64,000 nt of DNA from Sequoia sempervirens (lineage: Eukaryota; Streptophyta; Pinopsida; Cupressales; Cupressaceae), in the NCBI GenBank assembly GCA_007258455.2, contig VDFB02270651.1, forward strand, positions 700,224,217-700,288,216, in the 5' to 3' direction. The translations under genes and the position numbers were made by a program. The notes beneath the pieces are model-generated. The model made no database searches and had not been told where the DNA came from. It saw only the letters and a list, made by a program, of their open reading frames with translations. How positions within the stretch are numbered: position 1 is the stretch's first letter; each line of letters opens with the position of its first letter. Of this stretch, positions 12,980 to 25,444 are shown piece by piece.

Positions 12980-13313
12980 AAAAATATTTTTAATGTATAA
13001 TTGAATTATATTTTATTTCTAATAATTTAAAAAATTAGATTTTTTTATAATAAGAAAATTAAAAAATAATAGAATTTAAATGTATATTTTTTATTTAAAA
13101 GTCATGAATTTTAATTGTTATCATATTGGTTTGACTTTTAAATATTAAATATTATATGCATGTTCAATTTTTTTTAAATATCAAATGGTTTAAACAATGG
13201 TATGTATATGAGAGCTAAATTTTTTAATCCAAATTAGATATGATTGTGTGGATAAGGTCAAAAAATTTATCTAATGGTAAAATTTGTCTTTTTTTTCAAT
13301 TAGTATTTTGGTA
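12980..13313. repeat. Start of a third unit of the AT-rich repeat family
   Basis: The stretch resembles 1290-1600 and 4080-4420: it contains the TTTGACTTTTAAATATT and CAAATGGTTTAAAC landmarks in the same order. It is interrupted at 13331 by the plus-strand LINE. Confidence 0.6.
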
Positions 13314-13330
13314 AGATAATACTATTGTAA
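13314..13330. repeat. Target-site duplication of the plus-strand LINE, left copy
   Basis: AGATAATACTATTGTAA here matches 22211-22227 at 16 of 17 positions. Together they bracket the LINE and define its limits. Confidence 0.85.
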
Positions 13331-14220
13331 AAGAATTACTTTCTATAATTTCATGGACTGAAAAACTCATTCCAATTAAGAACTTGTAGTCTATTCAGTG
13401 AAAAAGATTCTACTCTTATTAACAATGACTCTAGTTTTGGGTCTTATGTTTCCCAATTCAAATTCAAAAAAGAGGAAGTTTTGAATCCTAGAGAATTATT
13501 AAAGTTACAAAAATAGATCCCCAATGAAATGGGCGCCTAATGCTGAGACAAACTCTGGAGATATTTTTTCCTAGATATGCCTAAAAGCATTTTATTAATG
13601 GTGAGTTCTTCTCAGTCATATGGTGGAAAAGTTAGATAGGTAGATGATTTTGAATCCTCAAAGAAAAATTGGCCCCGTGATAAATGACATCATTACTAGA
13701 ATTCTTCTCATTTGGGGTAGGATTACTTCAATGGTGAAAAGCTTCATTCTAACTTTAACCCTAGAGATAAGGGTATTTTGGAGACTCTAAAATGGGGCCC
13801 GTTTCAAAGTCCTCGTCCAGACCCTAGGGGCAAGAGTATTTTGGAAACCCCAAAAGTAGGTCCTTTTCATAATACTCCTCACACCTAGATCAAAGGAGAG
13901 ATAATCTTCCGCTCAAGTCTTCTCTTCCTCTTGGCAAGAAAGCCCCTTCTCATAATATGCATAATTGCCCCAAGCCATCAAGGAATCATATGTATCAAGA
14001 ATACTCTCGAACTTCTTCATTTCCTCATTCCTCTTCCAGTCATCCTTCAAATCGACAACCCAATCAACATGCAAAGACCCAACACTCTCAGCAGAGCAAC
14101 GATTGGTGCTCAAATCAATGTGGTTACTAGAGCACTTTCCATAACCAAGGGAAAAAACCCTTGTTTTCACAACAAACGAAAAACTCTATGGGCTCTAGTA
14201 ACTTTTAAAATGTAAACAAT

Positions 14221-15160
14221 AGGTCTATGGGTCTCGAAAATTCTAATAACATGTAGGATCTTGGTCTATGAGGTTTAAATGCTTTGACTGGTAAGGAACG
14301 AGAATGGAGACTAGTTCCAACAATTCCTCTACTTCTTGATAGCCAATATGACGACTGTGAGCATAATGGATTCTTTGTTCAACTACGAGGAGAAGATAAG
14401 CCATTATCTGAATTATGAGCATGGATTCGTGATAACTAATATGAGTTCTTCGACTTATTTGTGGTTTCCACTTCTTCTTTTCTCATATTATTTAAAAACC
14501 CTACTATTAAGGGTAAAGTTATGAGAAAAAGGGCCTTTCTAGATTGGAAATTCTTTCTTAGGAACCTTAGATTGGAAAACAAATTTATCATTGGAATCCC
14601 TTAATTTGTGCCCTTGTCTTGTGTGTTTCTCTCTTCTTTATCTTCTGGTTGAATACCTAGATTTGTCTTCCATCAAACAAATTGCCAATTATTTTGGGGT
14701 TTTTCTCAAAAGTGAATTTTTGATTGTAAATGGTAAACCCTCTATTAGGATTTGGGACCTGTTTAATAAACTTGTTGCTTCCCTTCCTCTTAAAATTTGT
14801 CTCTCAACCAAAAAAGGTGAATGGATTCAACAAATTTTAAATGGGAAACTTCAACTTGGAAAGAGGCAAAGTTAATTATTAACTCAGATATTTTTCTTAA
14901 AACTGAAAATCTAAATTTAATAGCACTCTCGGGGGCTCTTGGCCTAAACAGGCACTCGCAAAATTCTCAATCTTGTTTCCCACTGAAATATTCTTCTTGT
15001 CATGTGTCTCCTCATCAAGATTTGGGTGAGGTTAATCGGGCTTTTCATAAGATCCCTAAAAGTGACCAGTCTATTGCAGGATCTAAATTGTCCTCCTCTA
15101 ATAAATTGTCTGATGTTGTCATTCCTCCTCTTGTTGCTTAGACTAGTTGCTCTCAGTCTT
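14221..15160 (+). pseudogene. LINE ORF1 remnant
   Basis: Two overlapping open stretches (14591-14875 and 14821-15141) show the plant LINE ORF1 pattern: a segment reading IANYFGVFLKSEFLIVNG, then LPLKICLSTKKGEWIQQI. This resembles the DUF4283/zinc-knuckle type nucleic-acid binding protein of plant L1 elements. The CCHC knuckle itself is not clearly preserved. Stops and frame changes separate it from the following linker (15393-15709). In active elements this protein binds the LINE RNA. Confidence 0.6.
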
Positions 15161-15705
15161 TGAATAGGGGCTCTGCTCCTCTAAAAAAATGACATATCAC
15201 ATTTTGAAAACATCCTCAATGGTTCAGAGGATGACTTGTTGAAAATTTTTAATGAAGCCATGACAAAAGTAGTTGAAGACCTCATTGAAGAAATAATTGA
15301 TGAAGTCTTGGGTGAAGATGATCAAGGCATAAACACCCCCACACTTCCAATTACTCAGTTAGCTTAAAAAATAAAGTTAAATTTTAATAAAGATGACACT
15401 TCCATCCCTTCTTATTTTGTTTTTGTTACCTTGGATCCTCTTTCTTCATCTCCCATATCTCAATCAGAATTTGATCTTAAGGCTTCAACTTCTCCTCAAA
15501 CTAAAAGGGGTCAGGAATCTAATAAAGAGAAGACGAATCTTGAAATTGTTGCAGTTATACAATCTACATTGGAAATGAATCTTCATTCAACTTCTAAGAA
15601 ATATGTTGGGTTGAACACCCCCCCTCACTATTGGCAATGTGATTCTACTGTGGAGACAAAATCCTCAGGAAGAATTGAAAAGAAGAGGAGAGAGGAACTC
15701 TCTCC

Positions 15706-16053
15706 TTGAGGAAAATGAGAGTCCTTTCATGGAATGTTAGGGGCTTAAATGACCCTAACAAAAAATGCTTAATCAAGCATCATTTATTGGGTACTCTTTT
15801 TGAGATCGTTTTGCTTCAGGAAACAAAACTATCATGTCAAACAACTAAAGAAATTTTTAGCTCCTGGATTGATTGGGACTCGATTGTCTCTCCTGCATTT
15901 GGTGCTTCAGGGGGACTAATCATTCTTTGGAATAAAATATTTGTTAAAATTGATCTGATTGAAGTCAAGGAAAACTGGAGACAAAATTCACGCCTCGGCC
16001 AAACTACATCGGCAAACAAACATAATTCTTTCAATCTTAAGTATCATCTTTAG
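15706..16053 (+). pseudogene. LINE ORF2 endonuclease domain, truncated
   Basis: The frame opens with MRKMRVLSWNVRGLNDPNKK, the N-terminal signature of the plant LINE AP-like endonuclease that nicks target DNA. LLQETKLS follows and carries the conserved catalytic Glu. The domain stops after about 100 residues. The rest of the endonuclease and the linker to the reverse transcriptase are missing, because the next recognisable sequence (from 16090) is already the region just upstream of the RT. This points to an internal deletion of several hundred codons. Confidence 0.8.
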
Positions 16054-16089
16054 GATCTACTCTTACCTCTGAAAAAAATTGGACTTGAC

Positions 16090-17635
16090 GTGGTAAATTA
16101 CTTCAAAAATATCCTCTCTTCAGGTGCTCCTCATAATTCCCATGAGGAGAATGAGATAATCAATAATATTCTAGAATTAATAAATATTGATCACAATAAA
16201 ATGTTGATTTCAAAGTTTTCCCTTAAGGAAATTAAAAAAGTGGTTTTTTCAATAGAACTTGAGAAAGCCCCAAGTCTGGATGGGTTCACAATCCTTTTTT
16301 TCCAAAAATGTTGGGACATTGTGGGCTTTGATGTTCTTCTTTCTTTAGAGGAATCCAAAAGATATAGATAAGTTCTTAAGGATTTCAATTCCACGTTCAT
16401 TGCTCCCATTCCTAAAAAAATTGTTCCTTCATCATTCAATGATTTTAGACCTATAGCACTTTGTAATTCAATCTATAATATTTTCACTAAAGCTATAGCT
16501 ACTAGGCTGGCCAAAGTCCTACCTTTGATCATTTTAGAGGAACAAGGTGGTTTTGTTCCTCGAAAGGACACTCCTAAGGGTGCCATTGTGGCACATGAAG
16601 TCTTGCATTCAGTCCTATCTGAAAAATCTTCAGCTGTGGTTTTGAAATTAGACATGTTAAAACCCTATGATAAGGTCAATTGGGATTTCTTAATGAGGGT
16701 TATCAGAAAATTTGGTTTTTCCCATTTGGTGTAAATGGATTCATTCATATATCTCAAGGGAAATATTTTCAATTTAGATCAATGGTTCTCCACAAGGATT
16801 TTTCACCTCCTCCCAGGGAGTGAGGCAAGGGGATCCGCTATCTCCTTCATTGTTCATTCTTTTAGTAGAAGGTCTGAGTAGATCTATAATTTCATCTCGA
16901 ATTGCTAGAATTTTGAAAGGTATATCTATTTTATCTTTTCCTTTCCCGATTTCCCATTCTCTTTTTGCTGATGACACTCTTCTTTTGGGACATGCCATGA
17001 CTATGGCTAAAGCAAAGGTTATGAAAGAGATTATATCAATTTATTGTTCTTATTTCGGGAAAGTTTGCAACCCTGCAAAATCAAAGATATTTTTTCTAAA
17101 TGTTAATCCTTTGATAAAAAGACAACTACTCAAGTTTTGGGGTTTTAAGAGTGACTGTCTTCCATGTACATACTTTGGAATTCCTTTCTTCTCCAGAAAG
17201 GAAAAACATGACTTTTGGGATAATTTGATTTCTTCAATTTCTAACAAAATTTCTCTTTGGAAATCCAAGTGGCTTTCCTTTGTGGGTAAACTAATTATGC
17301 TTAAATTTGTTCTTTGTGCTTTACCAATTTTCTTGATGTCGGTCCTAAGTTTTCCCAAGGGAAAAGGAGTAATCCTTCAAAAAATTCTTAGAGATTTTCT
17401 ATGGTCAGAAAATGTGACAGTTAAAAATAAACTACCCTTGGTTTCTTGGGATACAATTTGTGAAACTAAAATCTTTGGTGGTGTTGGTTTGAGAAACACT
17501 TTCTTCCAAAACAAAGCTCTAGGAGAAAAATTGGTGTGGAAAATCTACACTAATTTTGAAACTAAATGGTGTAAATTAATGAGATATAAATACTTGGATT
17601 CCCTTGACAGAGAAAGAATCTTCACTCAAAAGTAG
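16090..17635 (+). pseudogene. LINE ORF2 reverse transcriptase
   Basis: Open stretches at 16090-16371, 16381-16734 and 16820-17635 read as one reverse transcriptase broken by stops and frame changes. The LEKAPSLDGF block has Ser instead of the usual Gly-Pro. FRPIALCN, the KLDMLKPYD block with the first catalytic Asp, VRQGDPLSPSLF, and FADDTLLL with the catalytic Asp pair follow in the expected order. The polymerase motifs are thus nearly all present. The thumb-like region follows up to 17635. Confidence 0.88.
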
Positions 17636-17775
17636 CTTCCCAAGGGCTCCAAGATTTGGAATTTTATTTCTTCATGCAAATTAGTTCTTCTTCCCCACCT
17701 TTCCTAGGTGATTAACAATGGGGATAAAGCTCTTTTCTAGGATAAGTTTGGAATTTCCATAAGCATCTTCGACAA

Positions 17776-18654
17776 TTGGGGGATTGGAATCAGATTGAAT
17801 CAGAATTGAAAACTAAATGGGGTCATAAAGTTAGAGACTATATTGAGATTGATCCTTCTAATCCTTTCATATGCAAATGGAAAGACTTCAGTTTCCTACA
17901 AGTACCATCTCATTTAAAAACTTCTTTAAAGTCTGAATTAGACAAGAGACAGGTTTATCTATCTAATAAACAAGATGAAATTATATGGATTAAGTCTAAA
18001 TCAAGACAATATAATGTCAAAAATGGTTACACCTCTCTTGTTAATGTTAATCATAGAGTTTCCATTCCTATGAAACTCTATTGGGGTCCTCACATTCTCC
18101 CTGAGGCTGGTGCATTTGCTTGGTTGGAAATTAAAGACAAAATTTTAACTAGCATGAGATTGGCCAAATTAGGCATCACTAATGTTTTCCCTTGCGTGAT
18201 GTGTGGGAATTTTTTTGAATCTACGGATCATCTTCTTCTAAATTGTGAGTTTTCTCAAAACTGTTGGTTTTGGCTTCTTAATAACCTTGGATTGTCAAGT
18301 CCTTTGCACAATTCTTTGTATCTCCACTTTCTCTCTTGGCCTTCTTTGTTTCCATCTTCTATATTCTCCTCTATTTGGGACATCAGTCCTTCCATTATAA
18401 TCTAGAACATATGTTTGGAAAGAAACAATAGAATATTTAGAAAGAAAGCTTCCACTTTGTCCCAGATCATTCTAAAAATTAAAATCTCAATCTTGGAGGT
18501 AACTAAGTCTGCCACATTCAAGAAATCCCCTTCAAATAAGTTCTTTTTTGAGTGGGATTCCTTTATTCTGAAAACGTGGCACTTCTTGAAATCTCCTAAG
18601 GCAGGCTTTGTTTCTCACATGAGCTCTTATTCTAAAAGAAGTATTTCCTCCTAG
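17776..18654 (+). pseudogene. LINE ORF2 zf-RVT region
   Basis: The open stretches 17776-18405 and 18415-18654 carry the plant LINE zf-RVT pattern. It includes the CVMCGNFFESTDHLLLNC Cys/His cluster and later ERNNRIF, which precedes RNase H in plant L1 elements. A stop near 18405 separates the two pieces, which are in the order expected for one protein. Confidence 0.8.
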
Positions 18655-18659
18655 TCTCC

Positions 18660-19110
18660 TCCTCCCCCTAGCTTCATCAAACTAAATTTTGATGGAGCCT
18701 CTAGGGGTAAACCGAGGAAATCAAGCACTATTGTTGTGTTAAGATATTGGAATGGAAATTTTATAAAAGCAACTTGTGTTCAAATTCCGGATGGCACCAA
18801 TAATGTGGCCAAGTTTAGAGCATTAAGTCTTGGTCTTAATATCGCCAAAAATCTTTTGATTTCTCATCTTTTTATTGAAGGAGATTTGATGACAACAATT
18901 TCAGCTTTAACGAATCATGGTACTCCTTCATGGCATTTAAATTACATCCTTGAGTACATTCTTTCACAACTCGATGACTTCCCAAGATACATCATTTCTC
19001 TTTGTTATCAGGAATCAAATATTGTAGCTGATTCTTTGGCTAATAAATCCATTGATGAGAATCTATCCTCCCGTGAATTCTTGACAAAGGAATGCAACCT
19101 TCTTTTATGT
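18660..19110 (+). pseudogene. LINE ORF2 RNase H domain
   Basis: Sequence from about 18670 reads IKLNFDGASRGKPRK, the start of the plant LINE RNase H fold with the first catalytic Asp. FIEGDLMTTISAL (the second acidic site) and SNIVADSLANKS (the third) follow. The domain is nearly complete, and the frame is open from 18736 onward. Confidence 0.8.
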
Positions 19111-19129
19111 GATTTACTTTATTTACTTT

Positions 19130-20592
19130 ATTCAGTTAAAGTTGTTATGGTTTCAAATCAAGGTTCTTGCCTCATCTTTTGTCAGTTGTTGTTGATCACA
19201 ACACTTTTTATTGTGAAGTGGCATTTACAAATTTAAATAGAATGGGAAATATTTTCAATCCCTTGTCTTCACATTTTATTTTGAAGTTAATACTTGGCAT
19301 CAGTTATTTGGTTCTGGATATCGCTTATTGTCATCAACAATTTTATTTAATCTTGCAATTTTTGGGACTCATCTTTTCACATGATGGTAATTGGGAATTA
19401 AAGTTTTTGTTAGTGATTAATTACAATTCATTTATGACCGCTTCTTCCTCTTATGGGCACATGCTATCTATTTGATATTTCCAAGAACTTCATTGATAAG
19501 TGTACCTTACTGTTGCTTCATCCTGATGTATTGTCCTTCTAATCAGACATTATCAAGGCATACTCAGGTTTAATGACTCGTCATTAATAATATTCTGTAA
19601 TGTTGGTTCCATTTGTATTGGTGGCTATGCGGATTTTAGGGGCTAAATTTGGAAATACATTTCTTCACTTCCTTCGATGTATGAACACGAGTGCTTGCTC
19701 TCATGATTGGACATTGGAGGAAGCCCTTTCAAGGTTTAGCATATGTTTTGTTTGCTTGGAGACTCCACCATTCTCCTTCTTTCCCAAGATATACACTTGG
19801 CAGTGTAGCATTCTTTCATTGTACTTAGTTTTCCTGGCTCATTTATTATTCATGGAATTGAGTGCAAGTTAAAAAAATTTGTATGAGTTTATTGCAGTTG
19901 CCATTTTTTGCATCTTTTCCTTCTGCTGACTCCACAACTTCTCCTTGCTTCTCTAGTTTCTAGGTTTGCAAATGGACAATCTATTCAGGGTACTGGTTCC
20001 TCCTCGTGTTCAGGAAATAAGATTGGACTCACCTTTCACAAAGGATAAGATGTGAAGGGCATTCTCCTTTGAATGTAAACATGTATTCAATGCAATTCAA
20101 ATCGTTTTGGGTTTTGATTGGTTAGATATGTATACAATGGTTTTTCCATATGAAATGAATTTTCAATTTGTATCAAATTTGATGGACATTCTGGGTGATG
20201 TTGAGATGTTCAATTTCCTGCGGGAAACTACCTCTTGCCTCATGTGGATCTAATTTCTTCTCTTCAACCAACATTGGAGAGATATGATAGCCTATAGGGG
20301 TCAAGTTTAGTTGGTGGTATTATTAGTAGACAACATCTTCTTATAGATTATAATCTCTCCAAATTGCTCTTAGCAATGGCATGTGGTTTGTTAAATGATT
20401 GTAATAGTGAATTTAAGATTCGTCTCAAGCTTCTATCCCAACAATATGGCAATTCAGTTAGTGACCCAATTTACATGATGTATAAAGCAATTCTTCTTCT
20501 TATCCAACATGTCATCATCGAACCTCATGAGGAACCACATTTTCCCCTGCCTACAGACATTGCTTCTTCTGAAGGAAGCATGACTGGGTAAA
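19130..20592 (+). other. Long LINE 3' region with broken reading frames
   Basis: Between the RNase H domain and the nested inverted-repeat element there are several short open stretches (for example 19600-19872 and 20364-20591) separated by stops. The last, reading LSKLLLAMACGLLND and then LPTDIASSEG, looks like once-coding sequence. I do not recognise a family. The minus-strand LINE at 6103-9961 also has a long 3' coding-like region, so a third reading frame may be a trait of this LINE lineage. Confidence 0.4.
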
Positions 20593-21632
20593 CTCACAAT
20601 AGTGGGTTACAATTTTTCAAATGAAGAAAAAATAGAAATTCCCATCAAATTTTTTAAAATGCTTTACCCCTTCTAATGAAGGGGGTTCGAATGAACCACC
20701 CCCCTTCTAGTGAACCCCCCCTTCGAATGAACCCTTCCCCCCTTCTAATGAACACCCCCCCCTTCTAAAGAACCCCCTCTTGTACAATATAAGGGGGGTT
20801 TGAATGAACCCCCCTTCTAATGAAGGGGGTTCGAATGAACCCCCTTTTTTCACCTTCCCCTCCACCATTTCAAAATTTACGCATTTTTTTTACTATCAAA
20901 GCTTGGGAAGGAGGTCCAAATGGAGTCAACTTGATAAACCAAGTTGGATGATTGTAGTGATCGAAACGTGCTTTCCAACGACTATAAATTTAATATATTT
21001 TGTTTTTATTTTTTATTTTATTTTTTAGTTTTACTGTACATAGGTTTTTCACCGAATGTCAAGTTCGATGAAAAATCATTGTGGAAAAATAGTAAATTTG
21101 AGGAAAAAAATTTTAAAAATATATATCCACTAGATATTGATGTCCTCGTTCTAACAAAAAAAGAAAAAATTAATTTCAATACATACCAAAAATTTATGCG
21201 AGCCGAAGTGCACCTGTCTAAATTATAAATGTTTTGACTTCAAAACTTAATTAAAAGAAAAATATTCAACAAAATGCTATGAAACAAAATGAAAGAACTA
21301 GATACTTGTGTTACCAACCTAAATTCAAAAGAATTAGAATTTTATCCTTTGTAGAAAAAAAGTTATGTGAGCAAGTACACACCACTTTTTAAAAATGTTG
21401 TTTACTATTAAAAACTAGTTATCAAAGGAGACGAAAAATTACAATTTAATTTCAATTTTTTTTTAAAAAAATACATTTAAAATCTATAGACAAAATCTCA
21501 CAAATCACTAGTTTACATCATTTTCAAATTCCTAATTGTTTACCTACTATAAGTGTCAGAAAGTGAAGTTTTCTCTGAAAATGTTGATTTCAATGTCAAG
21601 TTTGGCCAAAAAGTGTAACCCATTATTGTGGG
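20593..21632. mobile_element. Non-autonomous DNA transposon with 25-bp terminal inverted repeats
   Basis: The left end (20593-20617) and the reverse complement of the right end (21608-21632) agree at 22 of 25 positions, with the core CACAATARTGGGTTACA. The element interrupts the 3' region of the plus-strand LINE. It has no transposase. A C-rich minisatellite occupies its left part. I could not find a clear target-site duplication, so the superfamily is open. Confidence 0.7.
20667..20846. repeat. C-rich/G-rich minisatellite of TTCKAATGAA units
   Basis: Blocks of four to eight C residues (or G residues) alternate with TTCTAATGAA or TTCGAATGAA about nine times. Some units are inverted, so that AAGGGGGTTCGAATGAACCCCC forms a perfect hairpin twice. 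This is the most GC-skewed DNA in the region. Confidence 0.85.
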
Positions 21633-22210
21633 ATGAGCCGACTTGAGGGATTCTTTCCTCATCTGTTCTTTTTGAAATTTTGGTCTCATTATCTTTGCTA
21701 CTCTTAACTGTTGGAATCTCAATTGTTTGGAAAAAATTGTTTCTTTGGCATCATTTTGTAGGTTTTTCAACTAGAAGCACCTTGTTACTCATGGCTTATC
21801 CTTCACTCCTTATTGGATCTTCTAGCTCTATTCAGCTTCTTTTCTTTTGGCTACTCCATTACTTTCATGTTGGCTATCATTGGTACCTTTTCGGCTCCCC
21901 TATTTCATTCCTCTACGGTTTTGAACTATTATCTTCAATCTTCATTTAACTATTTTCGAACTAGTATCTCTCTTTTATTGCATCCAGGGTTTTGTGTATC
22001 GTGCCTAGTTTACAGTTCGATATTCATGTTTTGACATCTTAGACAATTTTGTATTGTTCATGTTGGTGAAATACCTTTAAATTCATTGTATCTTCTGGTT
22101 CTAGGGGTCATGCAGAAATTTTACTTCTACTACCCTTTGGATATTTTATGTATTTTCCTTTATTTTAATAAAAATTTCATGGTTATGCCACCTTTATCTA
22201 AAAAAGAAAT

Positions 22211-24600
22211 AGATAATGCTATTGTAATTAGAGTGATTTAATTGGTTGCTAGAAATTATATTTTTTGACAAATTAGAATTTTTGATATAGAAAAACTATT
22301 TATATTTTATAAAATGAAAATGAAGATTTCTTAATTCAAATTATTAACAATATATTGGCTATTATATTTTGGCTTTTATTCTTAACTTGACTAAAATACT
22401 TGAGGGTAAAAAAATAGATGTCATATTAATTTTATTTTTCATGAAAATCAAGCCTCATACTAGTATAAGTCCACATATTTAACATTTTTATTATTTTATT
22501 TTATAAGGAAATGATTTTTAATTAATTCCACAATTAACTCAACACAGTCCCATTTCCATAACTTGCACATCAAGTTATCTTCTCGCCATCCATTATTATG
22601 AATCCCACTATCTAATTTAAATATAATTTTTATTTATTCAAAATAAAATATGTTCTTTTAAAACTAAGTGTTCAAAATGGTATTACTAAAGTAGTATAAT
22701 AAATATTAATAATGTAAGAAATATATTAATAATAAAATTTATATTAAATTATTGATTACAAAATTACAAATATAATTATATTATATTTATATTATATTTA
22801 TATTATATTATATTATATATTTATTATAGTATTAGTATAATTAGATATTTAATGCATTTCATAATTATCAACAAATATAATTATGACAATTTTCGGTCCA
22901 TTAATTTGAATTCTACTATCTAATTTAACTATAATTTTAATTTTACAAAGTCTATTCTTATTATACATTTATTTTACTTTATTGACATTTTTTGAAACTA
23001 AGTGTTCAAAATGGTATTCACTATAGCACAAAGCTTGTCACACATTATAAAGGAAATGATCAAATACTAATCTAACTTTTAAACTTGAATTGCTAAAAAG
23101 TGGCATATATGTTTTGAATTTTGAAATGATGTAAACTAGTAAATATGTATTTTTTAGTATATTTTATGTTTGTATTTAAAAAAAAATATTTTAAACTAAT
23201 TTTTAATAAATTAACACTATAATTTAGTTGTTGTTTAAATGTGGATAAATGAAGTTGCATGAGAGGTCAAATTTTTTATAGTATTTTTTTTTTTCTTTCA
23301 ATTGTGTGTATTTATAACTTGAGATTTTAGTGCATGGATATTTTTTTTCCAATTTTGATAAATATATATATATTTTTAAATAAATATTAAAATGTGTGTG
23401 AATCAAAAAATAGTTGTTTCATTGGACGTCAACTTTCATATTAAATATTTATCTAAAATAGAAAAAAAATTGGACTCAAAGTGGTGCTCCATATATTTTT
23501 AGCCAACAATTTTAGTTGAAAAAGTTGTGGAATTATCTAACTTAGCTAAAATGAATCTTACTATCTAGATCATATGTTTGATCAAAATTGATTTTTAGTT
23601 AGAAATACTTAAATTCAGTTGTGCTATAAGTTGGCTAAAAGTGTGACACAACTTTGTGCTTTTACCCTAAAGTATTATAATAAATATTAATAATATAAAT
23701 AGATAATATATTAATAATAATTCTTTTATTAAGTTATTGATTATAAAAAATAAATTTAAATATAATTATAATGTATTTATGGGTCAATCTAGAGGATCAT
23801 GGGGGTCCAAACTAGGCCTCTAAGTGGCAATGAAAATTCAAAAAAATAGAGTTAGGCAACTTGACATAAAAATTTGAATAGGTTATTAACATAATTTGAA
23901 AAATATGTAAGAACAAAAGTTGTAACAAATTGAATGTAGTTTCTAGGCTACTAGTCATTTTTTGGAAAAAAGTAAATCTGTTTTGTGAAAATTTGAAATT
24001 TCAATGCAATGGTACTAAATTTTTAGGAAAAAGATAAGAAGTAGGTGTATGTCTAACCACCCTAAGTACAAGAAAAAACTAATTATTTTTTCTAAATCTT
24101 TCAATATAAGTAGATGACATATGTCTAAATGTACTAGATTTTTTTTTGTAATTTTTTTCCATGTAAATAATTAGTTATGATCTTTTTCTTAGAACATTTC
24201 AGAATTATTAAAATGTTTGTGTCTGACCACCATAACTTGGTCAAAAAATTATAAAATTCAATTTTTTAATCCTATAGTATATGAAGCACAGAATGTGATG
24301 CATCTTGTAGGTTCAAAAAATGTAAAGTAGTTTGAAAGTTATAGAAGTTTTTCAATCAACTTATCAATCAAGACTTTAGTCATAATGTATGTAGAAAATC
24401 AATAATAATTATTTATTAAATTCAAAATAAGGCATAACTTATATTGGTGGAAATCTAATAATTTTTTCTATAAACCCTTTTTATTTCATGAAATTCGGAT
24501 TAAAAAAAGTCATAAGCCACAAGGGCGAAGTTTAGAAAACTAAGCAAATTTTCTAGACACATTTTTTGGGTTGACTTTCCAGGTTAGGCAATCCCGAACC
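22211..24600. other. AT-rich repeats without genes
   Basis: No reading frame of note occurs. Segments recur inside the stretch: 22668-22800 resembles 23665-23780, and 22600-22700 resembles 22900-23020. These show a locally duplicated repeat. A small inverted-repeat element lies at 23019-23666. The rest is unremarkable AT-rich sequence. Confidence 0.6.
23019..23666. mobile_element. MITE-like insertion in a duplicated AT-rich repeat
   Basis: The left end AGCACAAAGCTTGTCACAC (about 23027) and the reverse complement of the right end AGCACAAAGTTGTGTCACAC (about 23665) are inverted repeats. A second inverted pair based on TTTTAGCCAAC lies inside (about 23496 and 23635). The sequence GTTCAAAATGGTATT followed by TATAATAAATATTAAT is contiguous at 22670-22710 and is split here by this 0.65 kb block, so the copy at 22670 serves as an empty site. 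Confidence 0.55.
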
Positions 24601-24639
24601 AAATCTTGAACCAAATCTTGAGCCTACTGATTTTGTTAG

Positions 24640-24790
24640 GAAAAAGGGATATTCATTTAGAACAAATATCCGTTTATAAACAGATATCCATTTTAAAATG
24701 GATATCTGTTTAGAACGGATAGTCATTTATAAACAGATGTCCATTACTAAACAAATATTAATTACTAAATGGATATCCGTTACTTGTATT
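24640..24790. repeat. Palindromic GGATATCCGTT-type short repeats
   Basis: About eight variants of GGATATCC or AACAGATAT occur head to head and head to tail. A second cluster of the same motif is at 27345-27465, and in both places it is followed by an AT-only stretch and then a GA-rich tract. Confidence 0.7.
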
Positions 24791-24962
24791 ATTTATAATA
24801 CATAATATTTAATATTATGTATTATATAATATATTATTTTATACATTATTATATTATATATTATATTATTATATTATTATATTATATATTATGTAATATA
24901 TATTATATAATATATTTAATACATAGTATATATTATATATTTATTGATGTGTGGCCAATTCA

Positions 24963-25444
24963 TGAGAGAGAGAGAGGGAGATAGAGAGAAAGACTTGACA
25001 GGGAGTGAGAGACCTAAGAGGGATGGGGAGAGAGAGTTGAGAGGGAGAGAGAGGAGGGAGGAAGAGAGAGAGAGAGAGGAAATGGAGAGAGAGAGGGAGA
25101 GACCCCGGGAGAGAGGGAGAGAGAGAGCTGAGAGGGAGAGAGTGAGAGAAATACAGAGGGAGGGAGGAGGTGGAGACCGGAGGGAGAGAGGGAGAGAGAG
25201 AGATGGAGAGAGAGAGATGAGAGAGAGAGGGAGTGAGAGGGGAGAGAGAGAGTGTGAGAGAGAGAGACTTGAGGAGAGAGCGAGAGAGACTTGAGAGGGA
25301 GAGAGGAGAGAGGAGAAGCCTATTGAGAGACTTGAGAGAGAGAGAGGGGGAGTGGGAGGGACCTAAGAGTGAGAGGGAGAGAGAGAAAGAGAGAAAGACT
25401 TGAGAGGGAGGGAGGGAGGGGGAGAGAGAGAGAGAGAGGGAGAG
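24963..25444. repeat. 480-bp purine (GA) tract
   Basis: The plus strand is almost entirely G and A, built of GAGAGGGAGAG variants with recurring GACTTGAGAGGGAG islands. Long open frames on both strands are a by-product of the low complexity. A shorter tract of the same kind at 27694-27777 runs into the assembly gap. Confidence 0.95.

Larger units (their letters stand above)
13331..22210 (+). mobile_element. Near full-length plant L1-type LINE, decayed
   Basis: The 17-bp target-site duplication and an A-rich 3' tail (CTAAAAAAGAAAT at 22198-22210) fix the element. In order it holds a 5' leader, a decayed ORF1, an ORF2 with endonuclease start, reverse transcriptase, zf-RVT and RNase H, then about 3 kb of 3' sequence. 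A 1.04 kb inverted-repeat transposon (20593-21632) is nested in that 3' part. Stops, frameshifts and a large deletion between the endonuclease and reverse transcriptase make it inactive. The length of 8.9 kb is longer than typical plant L1s, mainly because of the nested element and long 3' region. Confidence 0.88.

Noticed and set aside
20667..20846. CRISPR-like array
   Set aside because: Units are about 15-20 bases with variable C or G blocks as spacers and inverted members. This is a eukaryotic minisatellite, not a CRISPR.
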